DNA of 64,000 nt from Lachnoclostridium sp. (GCA_023665475.1 JAMPEB010000001.1:62001-126000); one strand, 5' to 3'. Positions 44,265-54,404 are shown, counted from the first letter of the stretch. The notes: generated by a model from the sequence alone, not told the origin. Program-made: numbers and translations.

Positions 44265-45914
44265 TTATGCTTCCTCCGCCTCAAGCTCCCTCTCCTGCGC
44301 AATAATGGCGAAAGCAATATTGGTGGCATGGTCAGCCACACGCTCCAAGCCGGATACGGTGTCCGAAAAAATCATGCCGGCTTCCGGAGTGCATTCTCCT
44401 TTGGTCAGGCGTTCCACATGGGCGCGCTGCAATTCCTTTTCCTTGGCATCCACTTTATTTTCCAGACGAACAATCTCCTGCATATGCTGCTCGTCGCTCT
44501 TTACAAACATCTCTATGGAATATTGGATAATGGTGTTCACCATATCAAGCATCTCGCCCAGCTCACGCTGCGCCTGCTTGCTGATTACCGCGCCGTTTTC
44601 CCTGCGCATTTTCGCGGCATCCGCCACATTTTCCGCATGGTCGCCGATACGCTCAATATCATTTACCACATGGAACAAGGCTCCCAGACTCTTTAAATCT
44701 TCGATGGGCAGGGAAGTCTGGTTGATTTTCACCAGATAATCCGTGATGGCATGATTTAAGAAATCAATATTTTTCTCTACCTCATACACCTCTTCTATAT
44801 CTTCCTCGTCCAGAGTAATCAAGGCGTTCATGGCACGGTTTAAATTCTCGCTTGCCAAAGACGCCATGCGGTCCAGCTCCTTAATTACCCCCACCACGGC
44901 AGTGGCAGGATTAAACACAACCTTGTCCCCTATATACTTTAACTGATAGCTCTCTCTATAGCCAATCTTCTTATCTTCACCCGGCACACATGCGCTGGCG
45001 AGCTTTACAATCAGACCGGAGAACGGGAACAACACGATTACCTGGAATATCTTAATCGCAGTGTGGGCATTTGCCACAAACCGTCCGTTATCCGGGGAAA
45101 TTTTCAGAATCAGCCCTATAATGGGTTCCAATGCAAAGAAGAAAATAATATAAATCAGCACCGTTCCGATAACATTGAACCAGAAATGGATAAGAGCCGC
45201 TTTCTTAGCGTCTTTCTTGCCCGCAAGGGATGCGAGAAGCGCAGTAGTACATGCGCCGATATTACATCCTAAAATAATATAAAGGCAGATGGACAAGTCC
45301 AATAGACCCTGCTGCGCCAACAAAAGCACAATACTGACGGTTACAGAAGAGCTTTGAATCACAGAAGTGACCAATACGCCCATTACAGTTGCCAGAAAAG
45401 GATTGCTCAGGGAGCTTAACAATTCCACCACCTGAGGTTCATTTTTCATGCCTGCCATAGCCTGGGACATGGTGCTTAAGCCTACAAAAAGAATGCCAAA
45501 GCCTGTAACCACTCCGGCAAACTGCTTTATATTCTCTTTAGAAGCAAACATCATCACTAAAACGCCTGTCAGTAAAATCACCGGGGCAATCTCTGACAGA
45601 TTAAAGGAAACCAACTGTGAGGTAACGGTAGTACCGATATTGGCGCCGAAAATGACTCCTGCCGCCTGATACAGATTCATCAGTCCGGCATTCACAAAGC
45701 TGACTACCATGGCAGTACAGGCGGATGACGATTGAATGATTCCCGTGAACACCACGCCCACTATCATTCCCATAAAACGGTTGGTGGTAAAAATCTCCAG
45801 AATGCGGCGCAGTTTTGCGCCTGCGACTTTCTCAATGGAATCACTCATCAGTTCCATGCCAAACAGAAAAAGTCCTAAACCGCCTGCCATTGTTAATAAA
45901 ATGCTTGCACTCAT
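44265..45914 (-). CDS. Na/Pi cotransporter family protein with PhoU-like domain
   Basis: A 549-residue protein. Residues 1-310 form the NptA/SLC34-type membrane domain with two inverted halves, each carrying the QSSS motif (GIIQSSSACTAM and SVIQSSSVTVSI). Residues about 335-545 are a PhoU-like helical domain (ASLASENLNRAMNAL, NDIERIGDHAENVAD, RVADHATNIAFAI). It imports phosphate with sodium, and the PhoU part probably controls activity. A TTGTAA-N17-TATAAT promoter is upstream and no other phosphate gene is near. Confidence 0.93.
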   Translation of the reverse strand: MSASILLTMAGGLGLFLFGMELMSDSIEKVAGAKLRRILEIFTTNRFMGMIVGVVFTGIIQSSSACTAMVVSFVNAGLMNLYQAAGVIFGANIGTTVTSQLVSFNLSEIAPVILLTGVLVMMFASKENIKQFAGVVTGFGILFVGLSTMSQAMAGMKNEPQVVELLSSLSNPFLATVMGVLVTSVIQSSSVTVSIVLLLAQQGLLDLSICLYIILGCNIGACTTALLASLAGKKDAKKAALIHFWFNVIGTVLIYIIFFFALEPIIGLILKISPDNGRFVANAHTAIKIFQVIVLFPFSGLIVKLASACVPGEDKKIGYRESYQLKYIGDKVVFNPATAVVGVIKELDRMASLASENLNRAMNALITLDEEDIEEVYEVEKNIDFLNHAITDYLVKINQTSLPIEDLKSLGALFHVVNDIERIGDHAENVADAAKMRRENGAVISKQAQRELGEMLDMVNTIIQYSIEMFVKSDEQHMQEIVRLENKVDAKEKELQRAHVERLTKGECTPEAGMIFSDTVSGLERVADHATNIAFAIIAQERELEAEEA

Positions 45915-45970
45915 CTATTTTGTTCCCTTATCCTTTCAGCTATACCGCCGTTAAAAAGCAAATCATTTTT

Positions 45971-45999
45971 ATTATAAGGGAAAACGGGAAAACTTACAA
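45971..45999 (-). promoter_or_regulatory. Promoter of the Na/Pi cotransporter gene
   Basis: TTGTAA and TATAAT with a 17-base spacer on the minus strand, about 55 bases before ATG 45914. Confidence 0.65.
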
Positions 46000-46033
46000 T
46001 CTATTTTTTACAAAAAGCGCCCAAAAAACGCCT

Positions 46034-46909
46034 TTACCAGCTATCCGCAATCAAGCTTTCTCCCGGAACGGGTTTTACCTCCTTTCTGCAGGCGATATCA
46101 TGCCAGCGGGCTGCCTCGTTTTTGTACCTGATGGCAGTTTCCATCAGCTCGTTATATTGGGCGCGGATGCTTTCAAGGGTTTCACTGTGCGCCTGCTCTT
46201 TCGCATGAATCTCGCTTTCCAATTCTTTGTTCCGCTCTTGCAGGTCTTTGAAAAGAAGCTGCTCATCGGCAAGCTGTGCGGACACCGCATCAAACTCCTG
46301 CCGTGTGTCGCGCAGCGTTTCCGATATCAGATGCAGTTCCTGCAGGGCATCGTGAAGCTGTGTCTCCAGCGAGGCGCTGTCCGAAGGATAGACTACAAGT
46401 TCAAAATCGGGCTTCAAAGCAAAGAGGATTTGCGTTTCCTGCGAGGAAACATCTAAAATAAGCCTGTCACTCATGGCAAGAATTCCAAAATTTCGTATTT
46501 CCGAAAAGGATGTTTCCGGCAGTTTTATGCGCACATCCGGCTTTAACGGAAATAAAGCTTTCAGATAATACGCATTGTTTAACGGGCTTTTTGTTGTATA
46601 GAATAAAATCAGTTCTCCCTGAAAAGTTACGATACGCGGGTTATGACAGCCGGGGATTTCCTGACTGCTTATTTTATAGATATTCTGCAAGTCGTTGATG
46701 CTTCTCACCAAAATATCCTGCTCCATGCTATAGTACGCATAATAGACTGTCCCGTTGAAAGCCGTGTCCGTAAAGCTGCTGCGATAGTCCGTGCATAAAA
46801 CGATGGGACGCATCACATTTTCTCCGAAGGTGCTTCTGATATAAATGTTTGTTCCTGCGTGATAGAGAATCAGATTTCTCTCCGCATCCAGCGAATATAC
46901 ATTTCCCAT
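46034..46909 (-). CDS. Unrecognised protein: beta-rich N-terminal half plus coiled coil
   Basis: A 291-residue protein with no signal peptide or membrane helix. Residues 1-165 are beta-rich with recurring aromatic strands (LILYHAGTNIYIRS, VYYAYYSMEQDILVRS, ELILFYTTKSPL), resembling blades of a propeller or sialidase-like fold. Residues about 180-265 form a long coiled coil (LEDQ-rich, LQELHLISETLRDTRQEF), and the tail is short. ATG 46909 has GGAGG six bases upstream. It is divergent from the Cys-rich gene, sharing a 271-base intergenic region with a large inverted repeat, so the two may be functionally linked, perhaps in spore assembly. Function unknown. Confidence 0.65.
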   Translation of the reverse strand: MGNVYSLDAERNLILYHAGTNIYIRSTFGENVMRPIVLCTDYRSSFTDTAFNGTVYYAYYSMEQDILVRSINDLQNIYKISSQEIPGCHNPRIVTFQGELILFYTTKSPLNNAYYLKALFPLKPDVRIKLPETSFSEIRNFGILAMSDRLILDVSSQETQILFALKPDFELVVYPSDSASLETQLHDALQELHLISETLRDTRQEFDAVSAQLADEQLLFKDLQERNKELESEIHAKEQAHSETLESIRAQYNELMETAIRYKNEAARWHDIACRKEVKPVPGESLIADSW

Positions 46910-46976
46910 ACTATTCCTCCATGCTGCCTCCGGCGGCTCAAATCTGAATGAAAAACGCTGGTTTTTCGTTTTTCGG

Positions 46977-47059
46977 GTGTGAAATATAATACTTCTTAGG
47001 CTGCGTTTAAAGAGAGGTGTTTACACACCCTCTTGCTGCCTTAGAAGTATTTTTCACAC
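46977..47059. repeat. 83-bp imperfect inverted repeat between divergent genes
   Basis: Arms of about 25 bases (GTGTGAAA-AATACTTCT-TAGGC and its complement) surround a centre that itself pairs (AGAGAGGTGT with ACACACCCTCT). It could be a structured leader RNA, a regulator-binding cruciform or a miniature mobile element. No direct repeats flank it that I can see. Confidence 0.65.
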
Positions 47060-47124
47060 TATTCCCTCATAAGTATTCAGCCGGCGCATCATGATAGACT
47101 GAAATTTGCTCCCTTAAATATATG

Positions 47125-47153
47125 GCACAAAACCGCTAAATATACATACTATA
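47125..47153 (+). promoter_or_regulatory. Candidate sigma-K (late sporulation) promoter
   Basis: GCAC, 16 bases, CATACTATA: this fits the Bacillus sigma-K consensus gMAC-N16-CATANNNTA at every specified base. It is 28 bases before ATG 47181, with AAGGAG in between. No good sigma-A promoter is seen in the same gap. Confidence 0.5.
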
Positions 47154-47180
47154 TAGTAAAATATTTAAGGAGAACGCATT

Positions 47181-48197
47181 ATGGCGAAATGTAAATCCGG
47201 AAAATGCGGATGCAGGGCAAGGATTGTGAGCAACATGGTACAAAATCTCCAGAATAACGGCTCCGGAAACTGTTCCTGCAATTCCGACCCATGTTGTCTT
47301 GATGTGTGTGTGAACCCGCTGTGCGGAACACCCACTCTGTTAAGCATCATGGCGCCGGTCATCTATGATGAAATCGGTATCAATCTGTGTGCAAGTTTTG
47401 CGCTGGGAACAGATATTGCAACAACTTATCCGACTGCCGTTTCCGCAGCGGCAAAGGTTATCAATATTTCCTACACCGACGGAGACGGAGGTGTATCCAT
47501 CGAGGCGATTGCCGGCAGACCTAACTGTTATGTGGTCACACTCGCCGGTCTGACTGTCACTTTTGCAGTCAGCCTGTATGATGAGAACTGCCGCCTTGTG
47601 GGAACGGTCTATCCCACTGCCGCTTATCTCCCTGCAGACACGGAAGCAACCTATGATGAAGACACAAATCCCTCATCCGTGGAGCTTGAAATCTTTGCGC
47701 CCTACGGCGTGAGCTACGAGATTGAAACCCCGCCCACAACGGGCACACCGAGTCCTGTACTCAACTATCTGGGATTTGAACAGACAAACAATTATGTCAG
47801 ACAAGGTTTGAACCTCTACGGCATCGCAAAAGCTCTCAACTTTGAGCTGGATGACAACACCATAACGGTGGGTTTGACATTGGTACTACAGAGTCTGTAT
47901 TTCTCAGGCTACCGTATGGAAAACGCGGGCAGAAGCAACACTCCGAAGGGAAGCATTATCGCACCCGACAATTCGGACTGCATGAAATTCGTTGCAGGCG
48001 ACCTGTTGGACCTTGCCATCAAGCCCTTAGAGCTGGGACCGTCAAAGTATGAGGAGCGCTACAAAGAAAGCTGTGCAACGGGATGTGGCTGCGCCGGCGG
48101 AGCATCCGACAACACCATCACGCTGCCTCTGACCACGCCAACGACAACAACTACACCGACAGATACGCCAACAACAGATGACACAACAACTACCTGA
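47181..48197 (+). CDS. Cys-rich protein with Thr/Pro tail, possible spore surface protein
   Basis: A 338-residue protein I cannot assign to a family. The first 55 residues are Cys-rich and basic (KCKSGKCGCRAR, then CSCNSDPCCLDVC), the middle is beta-rich and acidic, a second Cys cluster (SCATGCGCAGG) is near 310, and the end is Thr/Pro/Asp rich (TTPTTTTTPTDTPTT). There is no signal peptide. Cys clusters that crosslink, no secretion signal and a candidate sigma-K promoter are what one expects of a coat or exosporium protein made in the mother cell. It is the only plus-strand gene between 3683 and the right edge that I accept. Confidence 0.75.
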   Translation: MAKCKSGKCGCRARIVSNMVQNLQNNGSGNCSCNSDPCCLDVCVNPLCGTPTLLSIMAPVIYDEIGINLCASFALGTDIATTYPTAVSAAAKVINISYTDGDGGVSIEAIAGRPNCYVVTLAGLTVTFAVSLYDENCRLVGTVYPTAAYLPADTEATYDEDTNPSSVELEIFAPYGVSYEIETPPTTGTPSPVLNYLGFEQTNNYVRQGLNLYGIAKALNFELDDNTITVGLTLVLQSLYFSGYRMENAGRSNTPKGSIIAPDNSDCMKFVAGDLLDLAIKPLELGPSKYEERYKESCATGCGCAGGASDNTITLPLTTPTTTTTPTDTPTTDDTTTT

Positions 48198-48208
48198 TCA
48201 TTTTTAAA

Positions 48209-48245
48209 CCGCCATGCCGCAGCCTGCAAAGCTGCGGCATGGCGG
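48209..48245. terminator. 15-bp stem-loop between convergent genes
   Basis: A perfect 15-bp stem (CCGCCATGCCGCAGC and its complement, 7-base loop) lies between the Cys-rich gene and the end of ribF. T-tracts are weak on both sides (TTTAAAAAT on the minus strand), so it may act as a bidirectional barrier. Confidence 0.6.
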
Positions 48246-48250
48246 CATTC

Positions 48251-49162
48251 TCAAAGAGAAATGTCCTTACGGAGCTGTTCCTTTAAAGCCTCCAGACTCT
48301 CAAAGCGCTTTTCCGGGCGCTTGAAGGCCTTCAAATATACTTCCAGAGGCTCCCCGTAAATTTCTTCCGTAAAATCATAGAGATAAGTCTCCACGCCCAT
48401 AACTCCCTCATTGTCTACCGTGGGCTTGCAGCCTACATTGGTAATCCCTTTCCATCTTCTACCGCGGCAGATAACTTCCGATTCGTAGACTCCCTTGGGC
48501 GGCAGCAGCTTTCTCCCCTCCGGCAGCAGATTTGCCGTAGGAAATCCAAGCTTTGCGCCTCCAATCCGATTTCCTGATATGACCTTCCCCATCACAGGAT
48601 AGGGAATGCCTAAAAGCAGCTCCGTAAGCTCCATATTCCCCGCTTCTACTTGACTTCTGATATAGGTGGAGCTGACCTCCTGCCCGTCCAGACATACCTT
48701 GTCTATGATTTTCACCGAAAAACCAAGCTCATCCCCCATTTTGCAGAGCAGCTCCCCGTCTCCCCTGCCGCCTGCACCAAAGGACAAATCCGTCCCTGCC
48801 ACAATCAGACGGGCTTCCAACTGCCCCGCCAGTACATCCGACACAAAACTCTCAGGCGAAATTGCCGCAGTCTCCTTTGTCAGGGGAAATTCAATCAGAA
48901 TATCCACCCCCATGCGTTCAAAAAGCATCCTCTTTTCTTCTCTTGTAGTCAGTTCCCTGCCGTCTCCCAGACCAAAAAACTGTGCCGGAGAAGGGTCAAA
49001 AGTAAAAACACAGGATGTAAGCTTCTCCTGTCCGGTAATTTCTTCCAGAAGCCTCCTGTGTCCGATATGAACGCCGTCAAATTTTCCCATCGCCACCGCG
49101 GTTTCCCGATTCAGATAAAAATCCGTTGTACCGGAAATAATCTCCACTGTCTTCACCCCCAT
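48251..49162 (-). CDS. ribF: Bifunctional riboflavin kinase / FAD synthetase
   Basis: A 303-residue protein of standard length. The N-terminal adenylyltransferase domain has GKFDGVHIGHRRLL (nucleotide-binding HIGH-like motif); the C-terminal kinase domain has VISGNRIGGAKLGFPTANL and later GVMGVETYLYDF. It makes FMN from riboflavin and then FAD. It ends the translation-gene operon, 12 bases after truB, the usual position in Firmicutes. Confidence 0.97.
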   Translation of the reverse strand: MGVKTVEIISGTTDFYLNRETAVAMGKFDGVHIGHRRLLEEITGQEKLTSCVFTFDPSPAQFFGLGDGRELTTREEKRMLFERMGVDILIEFPLTKETAAISPESFVSDVLAGQLEARLIVAGTDLSFGAGGRGDGELLCKMGDELGFSVKIIDKVCLDGQEVSSTYIRSQVEAGNMELTELLLGIPYPVMGKVISGNRIGGAKLGFPTANLLPEGRKLLPPKGVYESEVICRGRRWKGITNVGCKPTVDNEGVMGVETYLYDFTEEIYGEPLEVYLKAFKRPEKRFESLEALKEQLRKDISL

Positions 49163-49174
49163 CGGTTCTTCTCA

Positions 49175-50083
49175 CTAACCCAAAAACATCTTAACGGGTT
49201 TGTAGCAGCGCTGCGGCGCATCGTAGGCATAAATCGCAGCAAAACTGTTATCTTCCCTGTAAATCCTGACCCACTGCCCGGCTGCAAATACTTCTCCTTC
49301 CAAAGTCTGCTCCGGCATAAAGGGATTCCCGTTTTCCAAAAGCTTCCTTCCCTCCCCGCTCACATGAAGGGCAGGATATACGGAAAATACGCTGTCCACA
49401 GGCATGACAGCCTCTTTTAACCTCCCTGCATCCTTTAATTTCTGCAGCTCGTCCAAAGTAATGGCATCCTCCAGCAAAAATCCGCCTGCTTTCGTCCGTA
49501 CCAGACTCTGCATGGCGCCACCGCAGGAAAGCTTCTCCCCGATATCGGCGCAGAGCGTTCTGATATAAGTTCCCTTGGAGCATTCCACCCGGAATTTTAC
49601 AACGGGAAGATGTATCTCTAAAATTTCCAAGTCATGAATCGTGACGGTCCGGGTCCTGCGTTCCACTTCCCTGCCCTCTCTTGCCAGCTCGTAAAGCTTT
49701 TTACCGTTTACCTTGACTGCGGAGTACATGGGGGGAAGCTGCTCATAACTGCCCATAAATCCCATTATGGCTTCCGTTATCCGCTCCACGGAAAAAGTCT
49801 CTCCGCCCACAATGCTTGTCTCCAATACGCATCCCGTGGTATCCTGCGTATCCGTTTTTACACCTAAAAGCAGCTCTGCCACATATTCCTTATCCCTGTC
49901 CGTCAGCATATCACATACCTTGGTGGCGCTGCCCAGACACACCGGAAGCACACCGGTTGCCTGAGGATCCAAAGTGCCTGTGTGCCCAATCTTTTTCTGT
50001 CCGCAGATTCCTCTCATTTTTGCCACCACATCATGAGATGTAAAGCCCGGCGTTTTATAAATATTGATAATACCGTTTATCAT
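49175..50083 (-). CDS. truB: tRNA pseudouridine-55 synthase
   Basis: A 302-residue enzyme. GHTGTLDPQATGVLPV carries catalytic Asp39; further TruB motifs are YEQLPPMYSAVKVNGK and CSKGTYIRTLCADIG. The C-terminal part is the PUA-like domain that grips the acceptor stem. It converts U55 in the T-loop of tRNAs. The start lies four bases after the nrnA stop. Confidence 0.97.
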   Translation of the reverse strand: MINGIINIYKTPGFTSHDVVAKMRGICGQKKIGHTGTLDPQATGVLPVCLGSATKVCDMLTDRDKEYVAELLLGVKTDTQDTTGCVLETSIVGGETFSVERITEAIMGFMGSYEQLPPMYSAVKVNGKKLYELAREGREVERRTRTVTIHDLEILEIHLPVVKFRVECSKGTYIRTLCADIGEKLSCGGAMQSLVRTKAGGFLLEDAITLDELQKLKDAGRLKEAVMPVDSVFSVYPALHVSGEGRKLLENGNPFMPEQTLEGEVFAAGQWVRIYREDNSFAAIYAYDAPQRCYKPVKMFLG

Positions 50084-50087
50084 ATGC

Positions 50088-51053
50088 TTATCGGTTCTCC
50101 TGCATCTGCTTTTGAATATGTAGGGACAGATTGTTCACACAGTCATGAAAAGTTCCCTTCATGTTGCATCCTGCCGCCCGCATATGACCGCCGCCGCCAA
50201 AATAAGACGCCACCGCCGCCACATTCACATTTTCATTGGAACGCAGACTGACCTTGTACTCCATCACATCCGTCTGATACATAAAGATGGCACAATCCAC
50301 CCCTTTGATATTTTTAAGCTGGTTGACGATACCGTCAAAATCCCCGGGCACTACATCATAAAAATCCATGGTCTTCTTATCCACGGCGCTGACAATGCAT
50401 CTCCCATCCATAAAACGGATGCTCTCCATAAGAGCGCGCCCCATGATCTGGCTCTGCAGATAGGTTTTCTCATAAAATGTTTCCGCAATCAGTCTGGAAA
50501 AGTCAAAGCCAAAGCTAATCAAAAACGCCGCCTTTTTCAAGGTTTCCGGCGTGGTATTGGAATATTGGAACACCCCGGTATCATGTATCATGCCGGTGTA
50601 AAGCGCCATGGCAATATCCCCGTCCATATTTACGGGCTCCATCAAGTCGAACAAGACTTCACAGGTAGAGCCGATTTCCGGCTTCATCACATTCACATCC
50701 CCGCTGCCGTTGTTGCTGACATGATGGTCGATATTAACGGTCTTTTTTGCTTCTTTAAAATAGATTTCCCCGTCTCCCAATCTGTCCGGCGTCGTATCCA
50801 AGACAAAAAATACATCAAATGCCTCTTCTTTGGGAAATGCGGTTTCAATCTCATCAAAGCCCTTTATCTCATGAAAAATAGCAGGCGGTTTTTCTAAAAA
50901 CACTTTTATCTTGGCTTCGGGCAGCTCTTTTTTCAGATACATCGACAGTGCCAGACAAGCTCCAACACAATCCCCGTCAGGGCGGATATGTCCGCCGATT
51001 CCGATTCTTGCTGCGCCGTCACAGGTCTGCAGTAAATCCATACACTCACTCAT
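50088..51053 (-). CDS. nrnA: DHH/DHHA1 phosphoesterase (NrnA-type)
   Basis: About 321 residues from ATG 51053, which overlaps the rbfA stop by eight bases; the frame to 51122 runs inside rbfA. Motifs in order: GHIRPDGDCVGACLAL, FVLDTTP, VNIDHHVSN (the DHH signature), then MYTGMIHDTG-type MALYTGMIHDTG, and the DHHA1 tail with GGGGHMRAAGC. NrnA-type enzymes degrade nano-RNAs and pAp; some cleave c-di-AMP products. Placed between rbfA and truB as in other Clostridia. Confidence 0.93.
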   Translation of the reverse strand: MSECMDLLQTCDGAARIGIGGHIRPDGDCVGACLALSMYLKKELPEAKIKVFLEKPPAIFHEIKGFDEIETAFPKEEAFDVFFVLDTTPDRLGDGEIYFKEAKKTVNIDHHVSNNGSGDVNVMKPEIGSTCEVLFDLMEPVNMDGDIAMALYTGMIHDTGVFQYSNTTPETLKKAAFLISFGFDFSRLIAETFYEKTYLQSQIMGRALMESIRFMDGRCIVSAVDKKTMDFYDVVPGDFDGIVNQLKNIKGVDCAIFMYQTDVMEYKVSLRSNENVNVAAVASYFGGGGHMRAAGCNMKGTFHDCVNNLSLHIQKQMQENR

Positions 51054-51456
51054 CCCTTTCATCATCTGCCCCATTATCGCATGCTTTATCACCGGCTTTT
51101 TCCTGCTTTGCCATGATTTCATCGATTTTATGGGACATATTCACACCGTACTCAATAGACTGGTCCATCACAAAAGTGATATCCGGCGTATTTCTCAGAT
51201 TAATACTTTTCGCCAATTGTCTTTTGATAAATCCCTCGGCGCTTTTAAGCCCCTGCAAAGTGGCTTCCCTGTCCTCGTCGCCGCCAAGCACGCTAATCCA
51301 TGCCTTGCAGCTTTTCAAGTCGGGCGCCACCTCCACTGCCACCACGCTTGCCCATTTACTGATTCTGGGGTCCTTAATCTCTCCCCTGATAATCTGAGCC
51401 AATACTTTTTGTACTTCCCCGTTAATGCGGGTATTTTTTACACTGTTTTTCCTCAC
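51046..51456 (-). CDS. rbfA: Ribosome-binding factor A
   Basis: About 136 residues from GTG 51456, chosen because GGAGG is five bases upstream and the product then begins MRKNSVKNTRINGEVQ, typical of the family; ATG 51468 has no such box. KH-like fold with EIKDPRI and a late conserved region around LRNTPDITFVMDQSIEYG. It matures the 5' end of 16S rRNA in cold or rapid growth. Confidence 0.95.
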   Translation of the reverse strand: MRKNSVKNTRINGEVQKVLAQIIRGEIKDPRISKWASVVAVEVAPDLKSCKAWISVLGGDEDREATLQGLKSAEGFIKRQLAKSINLRNTPDITFVMDQSIEYGVNMSHKIDEIMAKQEKAGDKACDNGADDERDE

Positions 51457-51476
51457 ACTATCCTCCATGATTCCGC

Positions 51477-54374
51477 TTAGGTGCGGGGCACTTCCTCCAT
51501 AACATAGGCCTCTACAATATCCAGCTCCTGCATTTTGTCGAAGCCTTCAAAGACAAGACCGCACTCAAAACCTGCCTTTACTTCCTTCACATCATCCTTA
51601 AATCTCTTTAAGGATGCCAGATTCCCTTCAAAAATCTGTTCTCCTTCTCTGGTGATACGCACCTTACAGCCTCGCCTAAACTCACCGTCCAGCACATATG
51701 CACCGGCGATATTGCCGATGGCGGAAGCCTTGAACAACTGGCGCACCTCTGCGTGTCCGATAACTCTTTCCTCATAAACAGGGTCTAACATACCCTTCAT
51801 GGCAGCCTCTACATCTTCGATTGCCTGATAGATTACCTTGTACAGACGCACATCCACACCCTCGCGCTCCGCAGTATCCTTTGCCGCGGCATCCGGTCTT
51901 ACATTAAAGCCGATGATAATGGCGTTGGATGCGCTTGCCAGCGTAACATCGGACTCGTTGATAGCGCCTACGCCGCCGTGGATGCATTTCACGATAATTT
52001 CCTCGTTAGAGAGTTTTAACAGGGACTGCTTGACAGCTTCCACGCTGCCCTGCACATCCGCTTTTACAATCAGGTTCAGTTCCTTCAAATTGCCTTCTTT
52101 AATCTGGGAGAACAAATCCTCAAGAGACATTCTGGACTTCGTCTCCTCCAATTTCTTCTCCTTATTCTGGACAAGGTAGGTATCCGCATAATTCTTTGCC
52201 GTCTTATCGCTGTCATGGGCAAGGAATACCTCGCCCGCGCTGGGCACTGCGGACAATCCTAAGATTTCCACGGGAGTAGAAGGTCCTGCCTCCTTTACCC
52301 TGCGGCCCTTATCGTCCACCATGGCGCGCACTTTGCCATGGCTTGCCCCTGCGGATATAAAATCTCCCACTTTCAGGGTTCCCTTCTGCACCAGAACGGT
52401 TGCCACCGGTCCGCGTCCCTTGTCAAGCTCCGCTTCAATGACAAGTCCTCTTGCCTTTCTCTTGGGATTGGCCTTAAGCTCGAGGATATCCGCCGTCAAA
52501 AGAATCATCTCAAGGAGCTGGTCAATGCCCTCTCCCGATTTTGCCGACACGGGAGCAAACACGGTACTTCCGCCCCAATCCTCCGGAATCAGCTCATACT
52601 CCGCCAATTCCTGCTTTACACGGTCTATATTGGCAGACGGCTTATCAATCTTGTTGACAGCTACAATAATTTCAATTCCTGCCGCCTTGGCATGGTTGAT
52701 TGCTTCCACGGTCTGGGGCATCACGCCGTCGTCCGCAGCCACTACCAGAATCGCAATATCCGTCGCGTTTGCGCCGCGCATACGCATTGCGGTAAATGCC
52801 TCATGTCCGGGAGTATCCAGAAAAGTAATCTTTTTTTCACCGACATTTACAGTATATGCACCGATATGCTGTGTAATACCGCCGGCTTCCTTATCGATGA
52901 CATTGGTTTTGCGGACGGCATCCAAAAGGGAGGTTTTGCCGTGGTCTACATGACCCATAACACAGATAACGGGGGGTCTGGGCACCATATCCGCCTCGTT
53001 TTCGTCTTCCTCCTTCAACAGTTCCTCTATGATGTCAACCTTGACTTCCTTCTCGCAGAGAATTTCATATTCCATAGCGATATTTTCTGCATCCTCATAG
53101 GAAATCTCCTGATTTACGGTCACAACCTTACCTTCCAGAAAAAGCTTTTTAATGATGGCAGCCGGCTGCTGCTTCATTTTTTCCGCCAATTCCTTAATGG
53201 TAATTACCTCGGGAAGTGTGATAACCTTGATAACTTCCTCCACTTCCTCTTTTTTCTTTTCCGGCTTGATAAAGCGGCCGGGCTTATTCTTTACATTCTC
53301 TTCCTCTTCATAAATCAGATCTTTCTTGGAACGCTTATCCTTCTCCTGACTAAAGCGCCTCTTTTCTTCCTCACGCTTCTTCTCGGAGTCCTTTGCGCCT
53401 GCCTCAGGGGCAAAGCCCTTACTGCCGCCTCTGCGGTCGCGGTCCGGACCGGCATATCCCCGTCCGGGAGCCGCATCCCTGCCCCTGCGGTCACCTGCGC
53501 CGCCTTCCGGTCTGAAAGGCCTCTGGTTTCCGCTTGGTCTGTCACCTTGAGGACGCCCATTTCCTGCGCCGTTTCTACCCTGGTAAGAACCGTTCTGGGA
53601 ACGCTGCGCGCCCTGTCCTTGAGAACGCCCGGAATGTGCACTTTGCCCATTGGCATTCTGTCCGCCGCCGTTCCGGTTATTGTCACGATTTCGGTTATCC
53701 TGACTGCGGTTGTCATGGGGTCTGTCATTATGCTTCTGGGGAGCCGCCGCCTGTCCGGACTGCTGTTCCCTGCCCTGTACAGCTTGCTGCTCTTTGCCGG
53801 CGGCTTGTGGTCCTCTGCCGTATGTGCTCTCCCGCACCGCAGATTCTTTTGTCTCCATACTTTCCGCCTGAGCGGGGCGCTTAGGCTTCATACCATGATT
53901 GTCCGGAACCATCTGTACACTGGGCGTAGGAGAAGGCGGCGTCAAAGGTTTGATGGGACGAGCGGGCGCCTGATTCCTGCCCTGCTGACCATTCCTGTTT
54001 TTCTGCTGTAAATTTCCTCCCTGGCGCTGTCCCGTCATCTTGGAATTTTGGGGGTTGCTCACAAAGATAATCTTCTTCTTTTTTTGAGGAACCTCGTCTT
54101 CCGGCACATCTGCAGTCCGTCCTTTTTGTTCCTTCTGCGGCTGCGGTTTCTGCTCCGGCTCCTCTTTCCGGGAAGCCGGCTCCTTGGCCTCCTTTTCGGG
54201 CTCCTTTGCATCCTTACTTCCGCCGAACGCCTTCCGCGCCATATCCGCTGCATCTTCCTCCACAGAGCTTTGAGGTGCTTTCACTTCCACGCCCTTTTCC
54301 TGCAGGAAGCTTATCATATCTTTACTCGGCATACCTAATTCTTTTGCAAGTTCATGTACCTTTATTTTCGCCAT
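51477..54374 (-). CDS. infB: Translation initiation factor IF-2
   Basis: About 965 residues from ATG 54374 ([13 protein letters not shown]), with AAAGGAAAG upstream; the frame to 54404 is in the spacer. An N-terminal IF2N domain is followed by a roughly 300-residue low-complexity region rich in Gln, Gly, Arg and Asn, a second IF2N-like segment, then the G domain ([27 protein letters not shown]), domain II, domain III and the fMet-tRNA binding domain IV. It brings initiator tRNA to the 30S subunit. It follows ylxQ by 30 bases. Confidence 0.98.
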   Translation of the reverse strand: MAKIKVHELAKELGMPSKDMISFLQEKGVEVKAPQSSVEEDAADMARKAFGGSKDAKEPEKEAKEPASRKEEPEQKPQPQKEQKGRTADVPEDEVPQKKKKIIFVSNPQNSKMTGQRQGGNLQQKNRNGQQGRNQAPARPIKPLTPPSPTPSVQMVPDNHGMKPKRPAQAESMETKESAVRESTYGRGPQAAGKEQQAVQGREQQSGQAAAPQKHNDRPHDNRSQDNRNRDNNRNGGGQNANGQSAHSGRSQGQGAQRSQNGSYQGRNGAGNGRPQGDRPSGNQRPFRPEGGAGDRRGRDAAPGRGYAGPDRDRRGGSKGFAPEAGAKDSEKKREEEKRRFSQEKDKRSKKDLIYEEEENVKNKPGRFIKPEKKKEEVEEVIKVITLPEVITIKELAEKMKQQPAAIIKKLFLEGKVVTVNQEISYEDAENIAMEYEILCEKEVKVDIIEELLKEEDENEADMVPRPPVICVMGHVDHGKTSLLDAVRKTNVIDKEAGGITQHIGAYTVNVGEKKITFLDTPGHEAFTAMRMRGANATDIAILVVAADDGVMPQTVEAINHAKAAGIEIIVAVNKIDKPSANIDRVKQELAEYELIPEDWGGSTVFAPVSAKSGEGIDQLLEMILLTADILELKANPKRKARGLVIEAELDKGRGPVATVLVQKGTLKVGDFISAGASHGKVRAMVDDKGRRVKEAGPSTPVEILGLSAVPSAGEVFLAHDSDKTAKNYADTYLVQNKEKKLEETKSRMSLEDLFSQIKEGNLKELNLIVKADVQGSVEAVKQSLLKLSNEEIIVKCIHGGVGAINESDVTLASASNAIIIGFNVRPDAAAKDTAEREGVDVRLYKVIYQAIEDVEAAMKGMLDPVYEERVIGHAEVRQLFKASAIGNIAGAYVLDGEFRRGCKVRITREGEQIFEGNLASLKRFKDDVKEVKAGFECGLVFEGFDKMQELDIVEAYVMEEVPRT

Positions 54375-54404
54375 GCTTTCCTTCCTTTCCGCCTCCAGCG
54401 GCAA

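Noticed and set aside
52338-54011. Plus-strand open frame of 557 codons
   Set aside because: It mirrors infB, whose GC-rich low-complexity linker keeps the opposite frame open. No ribosome binding site and no recognisable protein.
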